Origin: Cellvibrio fontiphilus_A
Lineage (GTDB): Bacteria; Pseudomonadota; Gammaproteobacteria; Pseudomonadales; Cellvibrionaceae
DNA length: 64,000 nucleotides
Direction: 5' to 3'
NCBI RefSeq assembly: GCF_042646205.1
Contig: NZ_JBHRTF010000002.1
Location: 620,001 to 684,000 of the forward strand
Position numbers and translations under genes: made by a program. The notes below the pieces were generated by a model. The model saw only the letters and a list, made by a program, of their open reading frames with translations, was not told the DNA's origin and did no database searches. Shown here piece by piece: positions 59,801 to 64,000 of this stretch. Position 1 is the first letter of the stretch. Each line of letters starts with the position of its first letter.

Positions 59801-62800
59801 TCCATCAGCGGGATTGTTTCATCCTCGCCCGCCAGTTCGTGGCTGCTCAGGGCAGTCAGGGTGACGACTTCAGTGCTGAGCAGGTCATCCAGTGCTTCAT
59901 TGACCGGTTCGGGGATGGCGCCCAGATTTTGGCCGGCGGCAATGGCGTCTACCATATCCAGCAGCGCAACGTGGGCGCTTTTCAAGGCGGTGCACAGCGG
60001 CGCGGAACAATCCAGTTGCGCGGCAATAATGGCCTCATAGACGCTGTGGATTTTTTCACTCAGCTCCGCCATGGCAGGCAGGTAAGCATGGGCGGCGGCC
60101 TGGGTCAGCTTGGCCAGCTCGTCCATCACCGGAATAAGTTCAACGGTTTCTTCAGGGTTGGCTTGCCACTGGTCGATGATCTTGTCGGCATCCAGCAGCA
60201 GGTTCATTTCCTCGGCCATAAAAATGGCGAGCAATTCGGGATCGACCGGGCGCTTGCCCATCTCATCCAGTTCTTGCTGGCGCACCAGCGGTGCTACATG
60301 GATATCGCGCAGCTCATTCACCCGGGCGATAAATTGTTGCAAACGCGGAATATTAACCAGCTCGCCCGCTTCTATCTGGTGCAGGGCAATTTGGGTGTAA
60401 CTGACGGCATCACGCAGCAACTGGAGGATATCGTCGTTGATATTGACGTGATAGGAGCGCAACTCCTTGGCGAAGCGTTCCAGTGGTGTGGCCAGCTCGG
60501 CGACCTGGGTGATCTCCGCCATATGCGCACTGCCTTTGAGGGTATGCAAGGCGCGCTGCATCTCTTCACTGGGCGGCTCATAAATCGGCGCTTCGGCTTC
60601 CATCCGCGCAATAAATTCTTCTACTACCTGCAGGTGACTGATGGCTTCCGCACCAAAAATATCCCACAGCTGGGCATCGGTGTCCTCGCTATCGAGCAAA
60701 TCTTCGGCCGACATTCCAACATCGTCTGCGCTGCTCTCCTCCACAAGCGCCACCGGTGGCATCGCGTAGTCGGCAAGGTCATCTGCATCCGCGTTGACTG
60801 ATGGTTCAAAGTGCAGCTCGTCGATAACGGCATCAACCAAATCTTCCTGCTCACCAGCGGTTTGGCCCAGATCCAAGGTGTAGGCTTCGTCGTGGATTTG
60901 CGTGTAGGCCTCACCGAGTAAATGTGCTTCATCGGCCACTAGGTTGGCTGGAGCGAGTTCCTCCAACGACTCAGGCATGTCATCTTCGGCAAACTCCACG
61001 GCTTCGGTGGCTAAATCACCGCTGTCAACCGGGTCTGTTAGCTCCAGTGTTTCAATACCGGTCTCAGCCTGCGAATCTGCGGTTGCCAAGTCATCAGTTG
61101 CCGTATCCGCAGCTGCGGTATTTGTGGGGGCTACTTCATTTGTGGGTGCTAGATCAGCATCTACCGGTACTATGCCCTGAGACAGGGAGTGGGCTTGCAG
61201 GCGATAGGTTTCCGCCAATTCAGACTGATTGTAGGGTTGATTGTCGCGGAAAGCGGCAATCATGCCGGGCAAGAGCGCACATACTTTGTCGATTAGCTGC
61301 GCGTGTATCGCCTGTGGAGTAATGGTGTGGTCGAGCACACGATTGAGCATATTTTCAATCGACCAGGCCAGCTCGCCAATTTCATTGGCGCCAACCATGC
61401 GACCACTGCCTTTGAGGGTGTGGAAGGCGCGACGGAATTCAATCAGCGCGTCTTGATCGTCAAAGTTGTTGGCCCAACGCGGGAAATATTCGTTGATGGT
61501 TTCGGTAACTTCGGTGGCTTCTTCGATAAAGATCTCGATGATTTCATCGTCTATATCTTCGTTGTCGCGCTCGATAACCGGCGCCTGATTAGTTGCGATC
61601 AGGTTGGGTTCGTGATCTTCCTCCACGTCAGCACTCAAGTAAGAAGATTCGTCGGCTGATTCAACAACCGATTCTTCTAGCTCGATTACCGGCAGGGAGT
61701 AATCCGAATCATCAGGCTGATTGTTGTTCGCATCCAGGTCTTGGGCTGGGCTGCTGTAGGCCTCAGTTTCCGGCAGTTCGCCATGCGCGCTGGTGTCCTG
61801 CGGTACATCGCTGGTGGCGCTGGCATAGACGGCTTCCAGATAGATAGATTCATCTTCCGGCGCGCGCGTAGCGGATAGATCCTCGCCGCTTTCGGCCTGT
61901 TCATAGGCGGCGGCCAATTCAGCTTCAGCGCTGCTGGGTTGCGGCGCCGTTTCGGGTGATTCAACTTGTCCGTAGGTTTCAGTTTCGCTGCGCTCCGGGT
62001 TGCTGACTTTGGCAACCGCATAACCCAGATTGGCAACGCTTTCTTCGGCTACGGTGAGCAGCAGGTCGATTTCTTCTTTGCGCCCGCCACTGCTCAAGCG
62101 CTCCAGGTAATACTCAACACTGGTGATGGCATCGGCCAGGGTGTCCAGCGTTGACCATTGGGGAGTGGTTTCCTGTGCCAGCAATTGCTCTTCAATGAAG
62201 CGGGCGCAGGCTCCGAGGATTCTGGCCGGGCGCGGCAGCGGCATAATTTCCAGACCGCCGCGAATTTCGCGCAGGGTAGTGGGCACCGCTTGCAAATGTT
62301 GGCGATTCCACTGGGATGCTATGTATTCAATGATGGCGTCTTTGGCGTGTTCCAAGCCATTGCGCGATTCGCGCAGTACTGACTCTTTGGCGCGGCTGAG
62401 TGTTATATCGCCCTCATCGCTGCTGCTTTCAACGCCGCCGTGTTCCGACAGGCTATCCAGCGAGTTTTCGATAGAAATGATTTGGCTGGCAACTGCTAAC
62501 AACTGGTCATCGGAGAGTTCGCTATCCGAATCAACCACCAATTCCAACGCTGCACCTTGTTCCAGCAAACGTTTGCGCAGGTCGCCCAAACCCAGCACCG
62601 CCAGGGTATCGGCAACACGTTTGACAATGGGCAGCGCTTCACTGAGGGTAGTTTGGGTATTACCACCGGCCAGACAAACATCCAAACCGTTCTTTATTAA
62701 GCCCAGTTCTTCTTTGATGGCACTAATGACCGAGCGCATGGCATCCGCGTCGGGCACCGAGAGCATGTCCTGGGTATCCTCGCCACCTTCTTTACCTTCC

Positions 62801-63708
62801 AGCAGCGCTTCTTCCAGTTGGTAGGTGTCGTAAATACGCTGCAGGTTGGAGTTGGGCGCAAACCCCGGTGCGTGTTTACCGGCGCGGGCGACGTAATACA
62901 GCAGGTTTTTGATCAATTCATCGTTGGTGAAACTATTCAGCGCTTTGGTGCCATGCACCGCGAGCACTTTGATTTCTTTATCCAACTGGCGCAGCAGGTT
63001 TTTGACCGCCACGCTCATTTCGATGGCATCTATCTCTATGGCTTCAACCAATGCCAGGCAAATATCCCAGAGCGCAAAACGCGCGGTGCCGTGGGTGAGT
63101 TTTTGCAGGCGGGAAAAAGCCTTTTGCAGGTAGCCCAGGTTTTCTTCGGGGTTAACCCCGCGGATAAACCCCGAGGCGGCGTACTGGTACATCTGGCGCA
63201 GCTTCAGCACCATGGCCTGGAACTGCACATTGTCGTTAGTGACCGGCAGGCGCGCGCCGCTGACTTTTTTGGCGGGAGTCAGATTGGGTACAAAGAGTTT
63301 GGTATCGGTGAGCAGGCTTTCACCGCGCACCGCGCGCAAATCATTGAGCAGCGGTAATACCACCAGCGGGTTATCTTTGCGTGTTGCTTTTACCTGATCC
63401 AAATACAGCGGAAACTGCAGGATAGCGCGCATGAGCACTTCTTGCGCTTCGCTGCTATTGCCCACAGTGCCTGCGATCATCGCCTGGGTGAGCTGTTCCA
63501 TTTCGCTGGCGAGCATGGCGGCGCCATAGAACTCCACCATCTGCAGGCTGCCGTGCACCTGATGAATATGGGTCAAACAAAAGCGGATACGTGCAGCATC
63601 TTTCGGATTTTCAACATAGCTTTCGAGGGCCTGGCGCGCTTCTTTGAGCGTCTCGCTGATCTCGTGGATCAACCAGTCCAAGGCGGCAAAATTGCGATTA
63701 TCTGCCAT
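56878..63708 (-). CDS. chpA: Pil-Chp chemosensory histidine kinase ChpA
   Basis: 2276 residues, somewhat shorter than ChpA of P. aeruginosa. Order: N-terminal FimL-like degenerate Hpt (HIHQVHGSLQM, about 50); a second degenerate module (TTLREIRGGLEIM); three canonical Hpt sites HTLKGSGRM (about 765), HTLKGSAHM (about 1055) and HTFKGGARL (about 1470), separated by long acidic low-complexity stretches; dimerisation helices; HATPase (MLRNAVDHGIEMP, LIDDGRGINL, about 1850-1960); CheW domain (about 1970-2120); and a receiver (DDSVTVRKV..MLLDIEMPRMDGFE..IMITSRT..LGKPY, about 2150-2270). It controls type IV pilus twitching through PilG/PilH-type regulators. ATG 63708 preferred over 63726, though both are plausible. 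Confidence 0.92.
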   Translation of the reverse strand: MADNRNFAALDWLIHEISETLKEARQALESYVENPKDAARIRFCLTHIHQVHGSLQMVEFYGAAMLASEMEQLTQAMIAGTVGNSSEAQEVLMRAILQFPLYLDQVKATRKDNPLVVLPLLNDLRAVRGESLLTDTKLFVPNLTPAKKVSGARLPVTNDNVQFQAMVLKLRQMYQYAASGFIRGVNPEENLGYLQKAFSRLQKLTHGTARFALWDICLALVEAIEIDAIEMSVAVKNLLRQLDKEIKVLAVHGTKALNSFTNDELIKNLLYYVARAGKHAPGFAPNSNLQRIYDTYQLEEALLEGKEGGEDTQDMLSVPDADAMRSVISAIKEELGLIKNGLDVCLAGGNTQTTLSEALPIVKRVADTLAVLGLGDLRKRLLEQGAALELVVDSDSELSDDQLLAVASQIISIENSLDSLSEHGGVESSSDEGDITLSRAKESVLRESRNGLEHAKDAIIEYIASQWNRQHLQAVPTTLREIRGGLEIMPLPRPARILGACARFIEEQLLAQETTPQWSTLDTLADAITSVEYYLERLSSGGRKEEIDLLLTVAEESVANLGYAVAKVSNPERSETETYGQVESPETAPQPSSAEAELAAAYEQAESGEDLSATRAPEDESIYLEAVYASATSDVPQDTSAHGELPETEAYSSPAQDLDANNNQPDDSDYSLPVIELEESVVESADESSYLSADVEEDHEPNLIATNQAPVIERDNEDIDDEIIEIFIEEATEVTETINEYFPRWANNFDDQDALIEFRRAFHTLKGSGRMVGANEIGELAWSIENMLNRVLDHTITPQAIHAQLIDKVCALLPGMIAAFRDNQPYNQSELAETYRLQAHSLSQGIVPVDADLAPTNEVAPTNTAAADTATDDLATADSQAETGIETLELTDPVDSGDLATEAVEFAEDDMPESLEELAPANLVADEAHLLGEAYTQIHDEAYTLDLGQTAGEQEDLVDAVIDELHFEPSVNADADDLADYAMPPVALVEESSADDVGMSAEDLLDSEDTDAQLWDIFGAEAISHLQVVEEFIARMEAEAPIYEPPSEEMQRALHTLKGSAHMAEITQVAELATPLERFAKELRSYHVNINDDILQLLRDAVSYTQIALHQIEAGELVNIPRLQQFIARVNELRDIHVAPLVRQQELDEMGKRPVDPELLAIFMAEEMNLLLDADKIIDQWQANPEETVELIPVMDELAKLTQAAAHAYLPAMAELSEKIHSVYEAIIAAQLDCSAPLCTALKSAHVALLDMVDAIAAGQNLGAIPEPVNEALDDLLSTEVVTLTALSSHELAGEDETIPLMDAVEEDLIDSDAVDLYAETLYAETDDYSSPLELELVDEESISDDELVELEAIDYLPVAPEPAYQPAAELVSEAAELDEVIDLNEALPSVDVVDDIDLVDEPMVELAVADASYEETPAEAMVDEDFDPEIVEIFIEEAGEILEEIDSALNEWQDDWNNSDCVEQLKRSLHTFKGGARLAGLTDLGDLSHDFETLLIDMDQDAELDQAFFARLHDFQDRLHSGVELANKRLNGAPIAAAVTANSNPQPVAESLDTAEQDIPLLDNSVELVDAELLAQDEEATDNSPALYSKPTVVVDNTRAEQIRAFETHGTPSEKPNVLTFAPKAKPVAPVPGAIPGTEYGGGLRSGNTGPAQVQHLAARRTGPQEVVKVSAELLEELVNLAGETSISRGRMEQQVSDLSGSIEEMDATIQRLQEQLRRLDIETEAQVLFRQEQMAQHEEFDPLEMDRYSQLQQLSRSLIESASDLMDLKFTLADKTRDTETLLLQQSRINTDLQEGLMRSRMVPFSRLVPRLRRIVRQAATELGKEVDFELDNVEGELDRSVLERMVAPLEHMLRNAVDHGIEMPDERIAAGKNPNGRILLSLGREGGDVILRLIDDGRGINLKRVREKAIERGLMAADAQLNDQDVIQFILHAGFSTADKVTQISGRGVGMDVVHSEIKQLGGAMFIDSNWGQGTEFTIRLPFTVSVNRALMVQIGDDLYAIPLNSIEGIVRVSPFELEHYYQDESARFDYAGEQYLVRYLGSLLDSSAQPKLDGQMLPLPVVLVRSTEHTVALQVDRLLGSREIVVKTLGAQFSAVRGVSGATVMGDGSVVVILDLHAMIREQLALGLQHAIQLEPLSLAPIKEEDLSEKTIMVVDDSVTVRKVTSRFLEREGFRVITAKDGVEALQVLQDHMPDVMLLDIEMPRMDGFEVAKNVRTSSRLKDLPIIMITSRTGEKHRERAFSLGVNKYLGKPYQEDLLLSNIQELLHIRTK

Positions 63709-63747
63709 GCAGAGCTTTCCTCTCATTATTCTCGCTGGGTGCGACTT

Positions 63748-64000
63748 TTAACGTTCCAGGCGAACGTAGGCCTGCACTTGATCATCGTCAGTGCGCTGCA
63801 TTTCGGGGTGTTCCCAGTCCATCACTTCACCCAGGCCAACTATTAACAAGCCGCCGGGTTTTAACCGCTCTACCAGGGCATTCAACACATCGCGGCGCAG
63901 CCAGCGACGGAAATACACCAATAAGTTTTGGCAAAAAATTACATCCACACTCACTTGAGGCAACTGGCGTGCATGGATGATATTGCTTTGGGTGAAACAG
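63748..64000 (-). CDS. pilK: CheR-like methyltransferase PilK (partial)
   Basis: The 84-codon C-terminal part is open to the right edge of the window. Visible features are VDVIFCQNLLVYF followed by LVERLKPGGLLIVGLGEVM, the CheR SAM-binding core after which only a short tail remains. It should methylate the chemoreceptor PilJ, opposing ChpB. Position directly upstream of chpA matches pilK in Pil-Chp clusters. The start lies outside the window. Confidence 0.85.
   Translation of the reverse strand, partial: CFTQSNIIHARQLPQVSVDVIFCQNLLVYFRRWLRRDVLNALVERLKPGGLLIVGLGEVMDWEHPEMQRTDDDQVQAYVRLER

Noticed and set aside
59839..60801. 320-codon plus-strand frame opposite chpA
   Set aside because: Antisense shadow of the acidic spacers of chpA; Gln/His/Gly-rich with no domain.
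1..64000. Prophage or insertion sequence
   Set aside because: No transposase, integrase, capsid or tail protein, and no terminal inverted repeats with target duplications were seen.

Overview
The window looks like chromosome from a plant-polysaccharide-degrading gammaproteobacterium of the Cellvibrio type (Cellvibrionaceae). The main reasons are several very large secreted carbohydrate-active enzymes whose domains are joined by long serine-rich linkers, together with a Pil-Chp chemosensory cluster, LpxL/GmhB envelope genes and a gammaproteobacterial glyQ-glyS pair. No rRNA, tRNA, CRISPR array, insertion sequence or complete prophage was recognised.

Layout. 0-2 kb: end of a sensor histidine kinase, a Phd/PIN toxin-antitoxin pair, and an HxlR regulator divergent from a small thioredoxin-like protein. 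2.3-13.1 kb: pectin block, with a pectate lyase-pectinesterase fusion lipoprotein, a PEP-CTERM-like protein and a protein carrying two pectate lyase domains. 13.1-13.85 kb: two candidate small genes. 13.85-19.8 kb: seven-subunit-type Mrp Na+/H+ antiporter operon with A and B fused. 19.8-20.9 kb: an AT-rich membrane-protein gene coupled to a truncated haemoglobin. 21.2-27.7 kb: another pectate lyase, a cysteine-rich repeat surface protein and a small lipoprotein, with two nearly identical terminators. 27.8-33.9 kb: plsC, gmhB, glyS, glyQ, cytochrome b561 and a CBS-domain protein. 34.3-37.8 kb: GH81 beta-1,3-glucanase. 37.9-48.6 kb: LpxL-like acyltransferase; an operon of retropepsin-like lipoprotein, transglutaminase-like membrane protein and ATP-grasp ligase; a small Anr/FNR-box-preceded membrane peptide; a GT4-methyltransferase-toroid operon; rsmE; and a DTW-domain gene. 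48.7-55.4 kb: thioredoxin-reductase-like enzyme with its Rrf2 regulator, then an accessory stretch with an AT-rich two-gene system, AbrB/PIN and HipBA. 55.4-64 kb: chpC, chpB, chpA and pilK on the minus strand, the chemosensory system for type IV pilus twitching.

How it works together. The secreted enzymes form a pectin and beta-1,3-glucan attack set: demethylation by the CE8 domain exposes polygalacturonate for the PL1 domains. Twitching chemosensing, Mrp ion homeostasis and envelope genes fit a surface-associated lifestyle.

The items I consider most worth following are: (a) the Anr/FNR-box-preceded 39-residue membrane peptide at 42.6 kb, (b) the operon at 38.9-42.4 kb whose retropepsin-like member lacks the Asp-Thr-Gly motif, (c) the AT-rich pair at 51-52.3 kb whose two proteins appear to share a winged-helix-like domain, (d) three HipB operators exactly 50 bp apart, and (e) an array of GTAAA motifs with an 11-bp period. 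All functional calls come from reading motifs; no database search was possible.
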